Source: Leptolyngbyaceae cyanobacterium M65_K2018_010
GTDB lineage: Bacteria; Cyanobacteriota; Cyanobacteriia; Phormidesmidales; Phormidesmidaceae
Reading direction: 5' to 3'
DNA: 21,845 nt
NCBI GenBank assembly: GCA_015295885.1
Contig: DVEE01000267.1
Coordinates: forward strand, 1-21,845
Both the position numbers and the translations under genes were made by a program. Position 1 is the stretch's first letter. Each line of letters opens with the position of its first letter. Shown here piece by piece: positions 15,739 to 21,845 of this stretch. Below the pieces are notes generated by a model. It made no database searches. It was given only the letters and a program-made list of their open reading frames with translations, and was not told where the DNA came from.

Positions 15739-16446
15739 ATGCAACCGGAACGCATTCTGGTGATCGACGACGAGGAGTTAATTCGAGAAACCGTAGCCCT
15801 AGCACTGCAAGAGGAAGGCTACCAGGTTTTAGTTGCCGCTTCTGGCCCAGAAGCCCTGGACCTGATCTTTCCGGCAACTGCGGAGCCAGGTCTGCAGATT
15901 GATCTAGCTATCATTGACCTGATGTTGCCGGGGGTCAATGGGTTGGATATCTGTCGCCTGATGCGCCACCACCGCCTGGAAACCGCCATCATTATTTTGA
16001 GCGCCAAGGGTTCAGAGATGGACCGGGTGGTGGGCCTGGAGGTGGGCGCCGATGACTACTTAGCTAAGCCCTTTGGCATGCGGGAACTGATTGCTCGCTG
16101 TCGGGCTCTGCTGCGGCGACACCAGTGGACCACGACCGCTGGGGAGAACCCTGTGCTGGCCTTTAGGGAGATTCGCCTTTACCAGAATGAGTTTAGGGTC
16201 ACCGTGGGGGGGCGAGAAGTGGGGCTCTCCCCGAAGGAATTTCGCATGCTGGAACTGTTGATGAGTCATCCCAACCGGGTTTGGTCCCGGGAAGACCTGA
16301 TCCAAGCGGTTTGGGGGGCAGACTTTATGGGCGATCGCAAAACCGTGGATGTCCACATCCGCTGGCTCCGCGAAAAGATTGAAGCGGATCCTAGCCATCC
16401 CCAATACGTCATTACTCTGCGGGGGTTTGGGTATCGGTTTGGTTAA
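15739..16446 (+). CDS. OmpR/PhoB family response regulator
   Basis: Encodes 235 residues from ATG 15739. The receiver domain is complete: Asp10-Asp11 (ILVIDDEE), phosphoacceptor Asp60 (AIIDLMLPG), Ser88 (ILSAKG) and Lys110 (YLAKPFG). The C-terminal winged helix (~135-235) has LSPKEFRMLELLMSHPNRVWSRE, TVDVHIRWLREKIE and the end YVITLRGFGYRFG, typical of PhoB/OmpR activators. It resembles phosphate- or bleaching-type regulators of cyanobacteria, but I cannot name the orthologue. In-frame GTG 15733 and TTG 15676 are alternative starts; none has a good ribosome site, and the receiver strand begins right after ATG 15739. It follows the GAF pseudokinase gene in the same direction, which suggests a shared pathway. 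Confidence 0.92.
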   Translation: MQPERILVIDDEELIRETVALALQEEGYQVLVAASGPEALDLIFPATAEPGLQIDLAIIDLMLPGVNGLDICRLMRHHRLETAIIILSAKGSEMDRVVGLEVGADDYLAKPFGMRELIARCRALLRRHQWTTTAGENPVLAFREIRLYQNEFRVTVGGREVGLSPKEFRMLELLMSHPNRVWSREDLIQAVWGADFMGDRKTVDVHIRWLREKIEADPSHPQYVITLRGFGYRFG

Positions 16447-16519
16447 CCGGCAGGGGAATACCTGGCTTGTCCCCTGGATTTTGGGGATCAGGTTGCGGGG
16501 GGGAGGGAGCCTTCTGCTA

Positions 16520-16525
16520 TATGAT
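16520..16525 (+). promoter_or_regulatory. Putative -10 box (TATGAT) for the FKBP gene
   Basis: TATGAT lies 35 bp before the GTG start. TTGCGG at 16493-16498 is the only -35-like string, but the spacing of 21 bp is too long, so only the -10 is proposed. Confidence 0.3.
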
Positions 16526-16559
16526 CGATAGGGTTCCATTGGAATGGGGAGATTAGGTT

Positions 16560-17117
16560 GTGCGAGAAATTTGGATTAGCTTAGGAATTCTGGCCCTGTG
16601 TTGTCTGGTGTTGGTGGTCGCCCAGTTCACCACCCCTCAGCCTGAGGCAATCGCCGCCGACCTGTCCTCCCCTGCTGTGGAGGTTGCCCCCTTGGACCTG
16701 GCCCAGGCGGGAACTCTAATGGCCCAATCGGCCGCCGATTTAACCCCGGAGGATGCCGCTGCCGCGTCCACAGCCACCCCAGTTACCACGGACTCTGGCC
16801 TGCAGTACATCGATCTGGTGGAAGGTACTGGGGCTATGCCCCAAACCGGTCAACGGGTGACTGTCCATTACACCGGAACCCTGGAAGATGGCACCAAGTT
16901 CGACAGCTCTCGCGATCGCGGCCGCCCCTTTACCTTTCAAATCGGGGTAGGTCAGGTGATTAAAGGTTGGGATGAAGGGGTCAGTACCATGCGGGTCGGG
17001 GGGCAGCGCCAGCTGATTGTTCCCGCCGACCTGGGTTACGGTTCCCGCGGAGCGGGCGGGGTGATTCCTCCCAATGCAACGCTGATTTTTGATGTGGAAC
17101 TTCTGCGGATTGGCTAG
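16560..17117 (+). CDS. FKBP-type peptidyl-prolyl cis-trans isomerase, exported or membrane-anchored
   Basis: Encodes 185 residues. A hydrophobic N-terminal segment (IWISLGILALCCLVLVVAQF, 4-23) targets it to the membrane or beyond, followed by an Ala-rich spacer (about 25-75). The C-terminal FKBP domain (~78-185) has all the residues of the proline pocket: Tyr104, Phe114, Asp115, Val133-Ile134 (GQVIKGW), Trp137, Tyr160 (LGYGSRG) and Phe177. Members speed up proline isomerisation during folding of exported proteins. GGGGAG (16546-16551) lies 8 nt before the GTG start at 16560, which supports that start. Cys14-Cys15 inside the hydrophobic stretch could make it a lipoprotein, but the lipobox is poor. 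Confidence 0.93.
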   Translation: MREIWISLGILALCCLVLVVAQFTTPQPEAIAADLSSPAVEVAPLDLAQAGTLMAQSAADLTPEDAAAASTATPVTTDSGLQYIDLVEGTGAMPQTGQRVTVHYTGTLEDGTKFDSSRDRGRPFTFQIGVGQVIKGWDEGVSTMRVGGQRQLIVPADLGYGSRGAGGVIPPNATLIFDVELLRIG

Positions 17118-17511
17118 GCCATGGGCCGGATCAAGGCCTGCCTAAGTGCCCAAGCCCTGGGTGGAGTTCCCTAAATCTCGGGAGAGGTTCGGTGCTTTTC
17201 CACCAGTGGTAACCGGTTTCTACCGCCTACTCTGGGCTACTTTAGTCAATCAAAGACGGTTGCCCGGGGCCATCAAAATTCCCCCAGGCCTCCGCCGTGC
17301 ACGGACTGTGGCCTAGGGCCAGAAAGGATCTGTCGCCCCTGTGGGGCGTAAGCGTAACAATGGCCACCCTGGATTCACCGGAATAATGCCCTAACATGAC
17401 TCCTGGGATGCCAGCGGCTCCTTTTTGGAGACATCAATGCTGTGAGGCCGGTTGCAGGCTAGCTACCTTGAGTATGGCCCACCTAAGAACCTGAGTTTCT
17501 ATACCGGTGTT
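17118..17511. other. Intergenic region between convergent FKBP and secreted-protein genes
   Basis: These 394 bases lie between the ends of two convergent genes. I find no supported gene and no tRNA. A perfect hairpin CGCCCC-TGT-GGGGCG (17334-17348) is present, as is a small stem CTCC-TTTTT-GGAG near 17418-17430. Neither has a T-run on either strand. Possible transcript ends, but nothing firm. Confidence 0.4.
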
Positions 17512-18084
17512 CTAGGGTTGGGTCGTAGTTAAGGTGACGATATTCACGGTGTCGGTATACCCTCGATCAAAGCCTTCGCGGGTAATTCGCTCGGTGGTCA
17601 AGATGCCATTGTGGTCAGTGATTGTGCCAGTGAGGCCCGTGACCGTGTCGGCATCGCCGCAGAAGAAGTAGAGGGGTTTATCTTGAATCGATCGCCAGTC
17701 CACGTTGGTTTCTGCGGTGTTGGTGCAAGTGGTACCGTCCGCCAACTCCACGGAGCTAATGGTCAGGGTTTGGGAAGTAATGCCGGTGATCGTCGTACCA
17801 TCCAGCGTAGCCGTCTGCAGAGTAATTTCTGTACCCTGGGCAAAGGTAACATCGCCCATTAACCCCAGAGTATCCCCGCAGGAATAGTTGAGTCGTTGCC
17901 CCTGGTAGGTCAGGGTAGCTCCTTGACCGGCAAAAAAGCACTGGCTGCCATCGGGCAATACGATCGTCGTTGGCATACCCCCATTACTGTCATTGGCTTG
18001 GGCGCTTTGCTCTAGCCCATAGGCCCCGAGGGCGCCGAGGCATAAACCAAGGGGTAGGATCATGGGCATCCACGTGGGTTTCAT
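17512..18084 (-). CDS. Exported protein of unknown function with duplicated cysteine module
   Basis: Encodes 190 residues from ATG 18084, with GAGAGGA 8 nt upstream as ribosome site. Residues 1-30 are a signal peptide (MKPTWMPMILPLGLCLGALGAYGLEQSAQA, cleavage probably after AQA). The mature part contains two copies of the same module: VLPDGSQC(49)...NYSC(69)GD...GLMGDV and VELADGTTC(120)...YFFC(142)GD...GLTGTI. Each copy probably forms one disulfide (20 and 22 residues apart), and the strand-rich composition suggests a small beta fold. I do not recognise the family. It starts 32 bp after the methyltransferase stop codon on the same strand, so the two are likely cotranscribed. It is expected in the periplasm, thylakoid lumen or outside the cell. 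Confidence 0.8.
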   Translation of the reverse strand: MKPTWMPMILPLGLCLGALGAYGLEQSAQANDSNGGMPTTIVLPDGSQCFFAGQGATLTYQGQRLNYSCGDTLGLMGDVTFAQGTEITLQTATLDGTTITGITSQTLTISSVELADGTTCTNTAETNVDWRSIQDKPLYFFCGDADTVTGLTGTITDHNGILTTERITREGFDRGYTDTVNIVTLTTTQP

Positions 18085-18116
18085 CACCACAGTCCTCTCA
18101 ACGCAGCCCGCAAAAG

Positions 18117-19097
18117 TCAAACCTTAATTCCACCTGCTCTGTCAAGCTTAACCCCTGAGGCATCAGACTTGGCCCGCACCGCCCGGAACATGCCAAAACG
18201 GCACAGGCCTGTTCCAAAGGCCAGACGCATGAGCAACAGGGTCGGCACTTCGCGCAGGGACTTGAACAAGCCCGCCAACCCAAACCGTACCAGCCCCTCT
18301 GGGCGAAGGATGCCCTGCTTAATGGAATCCAGCCAGGCAGGCAGGGTGGCTAGGGTCCAGTCCGCAGTGATTACTGGGCCTGCTACCAGCCCAGTGGCAG
18401 CCAGGAGTTCAGCAAATTCCTCAATGCTGGCAAAGGCCGGGTGCGACCACTGGTCTAGCAACTGCTGCATGACCGGTTTTTCCCAAAGGTTTAAGGGGCG
18501 CTGGCGATCATCCCGCTGGTTCCAGTCGGCCACCACCAGAATGCCGCCCGGTTTGAGTACGCGCAGTAATTCCTTGGCAAAAAGGGCTTTGTCGGGCATA
18601 TGGGGGCCCGCCTCAATCGACCAGACCACGTCAAAGCTGCCATCCGGAAAAGAGAGGGCCATGGCATCATCCACCCAAAATTGAGCCGTTACCCCCGGCG
18701 GCGTCAATTGCCGGGCCCGCTCTACCTGCTGGGGGCTAATCGTAATCCCTGTCACTGCAAACCCATAGTCCTGGGCTAAGATTCGACTGCTGCCGCCAAT
18801 GCCACAGCCCACATCCAGAACCCTTGTGCCGGGAGGACATTGGTCGAGACCACCCCAGCGCACCATTTCATGAACAAAGTCAACTTTGGCCGCCAAAAAA
18901 TCCTTGGCTCGAGGCGGATTTCCATAGTGCCCCAGGTGAATGTGCTCCCCCCAGTAAAACTCTAAAATGCCATCTTCGGTCCATTGGTCGTAGGCCTGAG
19001 CCACCGATGCCGAGGATTGATAGCGACGGGCGGTTAGGAGGTAAACCCCCAACCCCAAAATCAATAGACCCAGGGCCAGGGCGACGAATAGGTTCAT
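18117..19097 (-). CDS. 2-methyl-6-phytyl-1,4-benzoquinol (MPBQ) methyltransferase, Sll0418 type
   Basis: Encodes 326 residues from ATG 19097. One N-terminal membrane helix (NLFVALALGLLILGLGVYLL) is followed by YQSSASVAQAYDQWTEDGILEFYWG, a signature shared almost word for word with Synechocystis Sll0418 as I remember it. The SAM-binding motif is VLDVGCGIGGSSRIL (93-107), followed by GITISPQQVERA, FDVVWSIEAGPHMPDK and LKPGGILVVADWNQRDDR. The enzyme methylates MPBQ in tocopherol synthesis (and, in the family, the solanesyl analogue for plastoquinone) at the thylakoid or inner membrane. The C-terminal region DSIKQGILRPEG...EVPTLLLMRLAFGTGLCRFGMF is also conserved. The secreted-protein gene follows 32 bp downstream. 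Confidence 0.92.
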   Translation of the reverse strand: MNLFVALALGLLILGLGVYLLTARRYQSSASVAQAYDQWTEDGILEFYWGEHIHLGHYGNPPRAKDFLAAKVDFVHEMVRWGGLDQCPPGTRVLDVGCGIGGSSRILAQDYGFAVTGITISPQQVERARQLTPPGVTAQFWVDDAMALSFPDGSFDVVWSIEAGPHMPDKALFAKELLRVLKPGGILVVADWNQRDDRQRPLNLWEKPVMQQLLDQWSHPAFASIEEFAELLAATGLVAGPVITADWTLATLPAWLDSIKQGILRPEGLVRFGLAGLFKSLREVPTLLLMRLAFGTGLCRFGMFRAVRAKSDASGVKLDRAGGIKV

Positions 19098-19276
19098 ACC
19101 AGTAATGTTTCCGAAGCTTAACAATTCTGCCTAATATTCTGGCAAGGTTGGAGGACCCTAGCAACTGCAGGACTGAGCCAATCCACCCCGACCCCTCTGC
19201 TGGAAGGGCCTGGTTTCTTTAGAATCTGGGTCCAGGCCTGTATTAAACTAGCCCTAGTAATTGACGAGGCAGGGCA

Positions 19277-19762
19277 GTGGCATTAGACGAACAGGCGAAA
19301 AAGACTCTTTTGCGCAAAATTCCCCATGGCCTTTATATCTGCGGGGTAAAGCAGGGGGACGAGGTGAATGGGTTTACGGCTAGTTGGGTAATGCAGGCCT
19401 CCTTTCAACCGCCCTTGGTGGTGAACTGTGTGAAAAATGATTCCACCTCCCACGCCATGGTCAAGGCCAGTGGGGTATTCGCCCTCAGCTTTTTAGAGGC
19501 GGGCCAAAAAGACCTGGCCCAAAACTTTTTCAAACCGCTGCGCCGAGTCGGAAATAAGTTTGAGGAAATTGAGTTTTACCCAGCCCCTGAAACCGGCTGC
19601 CCGGTCATTAAGGATACTTTAGGCTACGTGGAATGCCGGGTGGTGGGTGCCATTGAGCATGGCGATCACACAGTCTTTGTGGGCGAGGTGGTGGGTGCTG
19701 CCCTGCACCGCGACGGAGAGCCCCTTGTGCTAGAAAGCACTGGCTGGAACTACGGGGGTTAA
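19277..19762 (+). CDS. Flavin reductase-like domain protein
   Basis: Encodes 161 residues starting at GTG 19277, with GGCAGGG just upstream. The whole protein is one flavin reductase-like domain (PF01613): KIPHGLYICGVKQGDEVNGFTASWVMQASFQPPLVVNCVK (about 14-53), SHAMVKASGVFALSFLEAGQKDLAQNFF, then GCPVIKDTLGYVECRVV and GDHTVFVGEVVGAAL. It resembles the C-terminal FMN-binding domain of cyanobacterial flavodiiron proteins but stands alone. It would bind FMN and probably use NAD(P)H; the electron acceptor is unknown. It lies 120 bp before the MIF-family gene, same strand, and may share a transcript with it. Confidence 0.88.
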   Translation: MALDEQAKKTLLRKIPHGLYICGVKQGDEVNGFTASWVMQASFQPPLVVNCVKNDSTSHAMVKASGVFALSFLEAGQKDLAQNFFKPLRRVGNKFEEIEFYPAPETGCPVIKDTLGYVECRVVGAIEHGDHTVFVGEVVGAALHRDGEPLVLESTGWNYGG

Positions 19763-19782
19763 GCAGCCCCTAGGATTTTGTT

Positions 19783-19815
19783 CAAAGTATTGTGCGCAAA
19801 GTATTGTGCGCAAAG
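19783..19815 (+). repeat. 14-bp tandem repeat between the flavin reductase and MIF genes
   Basis: CAAAGTATTGTGCG occurs at 19783-19796 and 19797-19810 without change, with a further partial CAAAG at 19811-19815. It lies in the 120-bp gap, 68 bp before the MIF start. The unit is not a multiple of three. Confidence 0.8.
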
Positions 19816-19882
19816 GGCGCAAGCCGGGGTTGAGGATCGCCTGGATCCCTCGAAATCTGCTAAGGAGAAATTCACCAGACCT

Positions 19883-20233
19883 ATGCCTCTGATCAAAGTT
19901 CAAACCTCCCTTCCTGCCCCTGAAAAGCCCCAGGTGGAGACGTTGCTGCGGGATCTCTCGGCTAGCCTGGCCAGGCTGATCGGTAAGTCGGAAGCTTATG
20001 TGATGACCGCCTTTGAAGCCAATGTGCCAATGACCTTTGGGGGTACCACAGACCCTGCCTGCTACATTGAAATTAAGAGTGTGGGCACCATGGGCAGTAA
20101 GACCAAGGCCATCAGTCAGGAACTTTGCGCCCAGGTGGAACGTGCTTTGGGGATACCTCAAAACCGCACCTATATCGAGTTCACCGATGTGCCGGGGGCC
20201 ATGTGGGGCTGGAACGGCGGCACCTTTGGCTAG
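19883..20233 (+). CDS. Macrophage migration inhibitory factor (MIF)/tautomerase family protein
   Basis: Encodes 116 residues. After removal of Met, Pro1 is the catalytic base of the tautomerase fold. Lys34 (IGKSEAY) aligns with MIF Lys32. MTFGGTTDPACYIEIKSVG matches the MIF segment MAFGGSSEPC..., and the C-terminus YIEFTDVPGAMWGWNGGTFG matches YINYYDMNAASVGWNNSTFA: the active-site Tyr95 is kept while Asn97 is Glu. The CALC redox motif of animal MIF is not present. Predicted trimeric cytosolic enolase/ketonase-type tautomerase; the physiological substrate is unknown. AAGGAG (19862-19867) lies 15 nt before ATG 19883, a long spacing. The frame is open upstream to 19778, but that part crosses a tandem repeat and has no MIF similarity; Pro must follow the initiator Met. 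Confidence 0.92.
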   Translation: MPLIKVQTSLPAPEKPQVETLLRDLSASLARLIGKSEAYVMTAFEANVPMTFGGTTDPACYIEIKSVGTMGSKTKAISQELCAQVERALGIPQNRTYIEFTDVPGAMWGWNGGTFG

Positions 20234-20271
20234 CTGCTTTGGCCCGCCCCGGTCAGCTCCTGGATCTGGAC

Positions 20272-21845
20272 CTAGAAGGGTACATCCTTGTCGGGGTGGG
20301 AGGGCTGCTGGGCTGCAGCCTTCGACGGTTTAGGAGGGTCGCTGCCCAGTAGCAGGTTGAGGTCTTCATCTACCTCAACAATTTGGCCGTTAAAAAACTG
20401 AGCAAAGTTTTTCACTGCTCGATCAAAGTCGCTGACCATGGCTGGCAAGGCGGTGGTCGGGTCAGGGCTGATACTAACTGGGTTGGCTGGCTCTACTGAC
20501 GAGGTCAATGGCGGCGCGGTGCAGCTTGGAGCCGGGAGATCTGCCTTCACCGGCGGTTGATCATCAACGGCAACGGGCTGGGTTTCCCGACCTGGATCTG
20601 GATTCCTGGGTGGGGTTGGGGCCTCAGGCTTTGGGTCGGGGAGTACCTCCAGGGATACCTGGACTTTTTGGTGCAAAACCCTTTGAAAGGCAGCTTCGAC
20701 ATTTTCTACCCGACCTTGGGCCATCTTGAACAGGGGTCGGGAGTTAATGCCAATCCGAGCCACGGTGCCATCGAAAAAGAGCAAACTGCCTTGCTGCTGC
20801 ATGAGCGCTCGGGTACCTAGGGGTTCCAGGGCCGCTAACACCCGCAGCCACAGTTGTTCTAGGTTCTCGTTGGGGGTGGGCGGGGGACTACCGGGCTGCA
20901 GCACCTCTGGGTCCGAGGGCGGAGTCGGGAGGCCATCATCTACGGGTTGGCAGGGACTATGGCCATGAGGGGTTGCCACCGCTGGCGAAGGGGCATCTGC
21001 CTCGGTCGGGGGCGCTAGGACTGGGTTGGGAGTGGGGCGGGGGGCCGCTGGCTGGGGTTGAGGTGCCATCCCCGGTGTAGGTGCGGTTACAGCCGCCTGG
21101 GCTGGGTGACCTGGTGCCGATTGAGCCGAGGGGAGGAGCCCTAACAGGGTAACCTCTAGCCAAAGTCTGGGCTGAGTGGTGTTTTTGACCTGTACTTCGG
21201 CGCTGCGAAGATGTTGTTGGCCCAGTAGCAAGATTTGGGGCTCAATCCCCTGCACTAGGGATTGCATCTCGGCCCAGGTGGGAGGGGTAATGGCCACCAG
21301 ATCCAGACGATCGGCTGCCGTTTTGGCAATTAACAAATCCCGATAAAAGCCGGCCAGGTTTTGCAGCACGATTAGCGGTTCCCGGCCCCGATCCATGAGC
21401 TTGCGAGCTAGATCCAGGGTGGTCGTCCCCTGATCGCCCAGAATCGCCTGAACCAGGGCCAGCAAATCCCGCTCTGGCACTGCCCCGACCAAGTCCCAAA
21501 CTGCCTCGGCCGTGACTGGTGGTGGCAGTAGGCTGAGTTGGTCTAGTAAACTCTGGGCATCCCGCAGACCCCCTTGGGAGACTTGGGCCACCAGCCGCAG
21601 AGCTTCATCCTCAATGGTGATTGCCTCTTGGTTGGCAATGGCCCGCAGGTGGGCCGTCATCGGTTCTAGGGGAATACGACGATAATCAAACCGCTGACAT
21701 CGGGAAATAATTGTCGGCAGGACCCGTTGCGGATCCGTTGTAGCCAGCACAAAGACCACGTTGTTGGGGGGCTCTTCCAGGGTTTTTAGCAGGGCATTGA
21801 AGGCGGCCTGGCTGAGCATGTGGCATTCGTCAATGACGTAAACCT
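20272..21845 (-). CDS. dnaX: DNA polymerase III subunits gamma and tau (partial, 5' end outside window)
   Basis: The frame runs from the window edge to a stop at 20272, giving 523 residues of the C-terminal part. DnaX is the ATPase motor and hub of the replicative clamp loader. The first residues, VYVIDECHMLS, are the Walker B region, followed by QAAFNALLKTLEEPP, sensor 1 FVLATTDPQ, and SRCQRFDYRRI of the AAA+ module. GGLRDAQSLLDQLSLL begins the helical collar. A long Pro/Ala-rich linker (about residues 225-315) leads to a second domain (LEQLWLRVLAALEPLGTRALMQQQGSLLFF) and another Pro-rich stretch. The extreme C-terminus is DKDVPF, similar to the tip of SSB proteins. The P-loop lies outside, and no intein is seen in the visible part. 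Convergent with the MIF gene across 38 bp. Confidence 0.95.
   Translation of the reverse strand, partial: VYVIDECHMLSQAAFNALLKTLEEPPNNVVFVLATTDPQRVLPTIISRCQRFDYRRIPLEPMTAHLRAIANQEAITIEDEALRLVAQVSQGGLRDAQSLLDQLSLLPPPVTAEAVWDLVGAVPERDLLALVQAILGDQGTTTLDLARKLMDRGREPLIVLQNLAGFYRDLLIAKTAADRLDLVAITPPTWAEMQSLVQGIEPQILLLGQQHLRSAEVQVKNTTQPRLWLEVTLLGLLPSAQSAPGHPAQAAVTAPTPGMAPQPQPAAPRPTPNPVLAPPTEADAPSPAVATPHGHSPCQPVDDGLPTPPSDPEVLQPGSPPPTPNENLEQLWLRVLAALEPLGTRALMQQQGSLLFFDGTVARIGINSRPLFKMAQGRVENVEAAFQRVLHQKVQVSLEVLPDPKPEAPTPPRNPDPGRETQPVAVDDQPPVKADLPAPSCTAPPLTSSVEPANPVSISPDPTTALPAMVSDFDRAVKNFAQFFNGQIVEVDEDLNLLLGSDPPKPSKAAAQQPSHPDKDVPF

Noticed and set aside
16060..16539. 159-residue open frame on the minus strand
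   Set aside because: Antisense to the response regulator, proline-rich shadow translation with no domain signal.
17118..17511. Small gene or structured RNA in the 394-base convergent gap
   Set aside because: Only short frames without ribosome sites; hairpins lack T-runs and no tRNA or riboswitch core could be traced.
18169..18684. 171-residue open frame on the plus strand
   Set aside because: It is fully antisense to the methyltransferase gene, whose protein is strongly recognisable; composition looks like a shadow frame.
20272..21845. DnaX intein, as known in some cyanobacteria
   Set aside because: The visible part of dnaX runs through Walker B, sensor 1 and the collar without interruption; an intein near the P-loop would lie outside the window.
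1..21845. CRISPR array, insertion sequence, prophage or defence island
   Set aside because: No regularly spaced repeats, transposase, integrase, toxin-antitoxin or nuclease genes were found; the genes are housekeeping or signalling.

Overview
This 21.8 kb window is chromosomal DNA from a cyanobacterium. The evidence is a set of cyanobacterial marker families (DUF3370, DUF4168, a cyAbrB-type regulator, a tocopherol/plastoquinone-pathway methyltransferase very close to Synechocystis Sll0418, a free-standing flavin reductase domain, a fused CobL) and ten copies of the HIP1 octamer GCGATCGC. I see no rRNA, tRNA, CRISPR array, transposase or phage gene. The content is mostly housekeeping and signalling.

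Layout. 1-389: 3' end of a P-type cation ATPase. 655-2289: exported DUF3370 protein. 2418-2849: thioredoxin-fold lipoprotein candidate related to the Trx domain of cyanobacterial VKOR. 3040-3393: InrS/CsoR-type metal-sensing repressor with a TTG start. 3474-5063 (minus): MASE1 membrane sensor fused to a class III adenylate cyclase, divergent from acs (5403-7370, acetyl-CoA synthetase). 7371-7911: a 541-base non-coding stretch with the acs terminator, an inverted repeat, a direct repeat and a strong promoter for the cyAbrB gene (7912-8292). 8489-9321: CPBP membrane protease whose natural start seems cut off by a frameshift in a T9 run. 9318-11224 (minus): overlapping cobH-cobL cobalamin genes. 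11313-12320: holA.

12392-12442: three tandem 17-bp repeats at the start of a DUF4168 gene (12435-13049), which overlaps obgE (13049-14058). As written, obgE carries a frame-breaking deletion of about 16 bp near its 5' end. 14156-16446: a GAF protein with a degenerate histidine-kinase core, followed by an intact OmpR-type response regulator. 16560-17117: membrane-anchored or exported FKBP prolyl isomerase. 17512-19097 (minus): the methyltransferase gene, followed 32 bp downstream by an exported protein built of two copies of a cysteine module. 19277-20233: flavin reductase and MIF-family genes separated by a 14-bp tandem repeat. 20272-21845 (minus): dnaX, cut by the window edge.

How the genes work together. 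cobH and cobL catalyse successive parts of corrin-ring synthesis and appear translationally coupled. holA and dnaX supply the delta and tau/gamma subunits of the same replicative clamp loader but lie about 8 kb apart on opposite strands. The cyclase, the GAF pseudokinase with its response regulator, the cyAbrB regulator and the metal sensor make this a regulator-rich segment. I did not find a convincing defence or secretion system. The most notable signals are two broken or recoded genes (obgE and the CPBP protease), the pseudokinase/regulator pair, the SSB-like tip on DnaX, the duplicated cysteine module protein and several short tandem or inverted repeats in regulatory positions.
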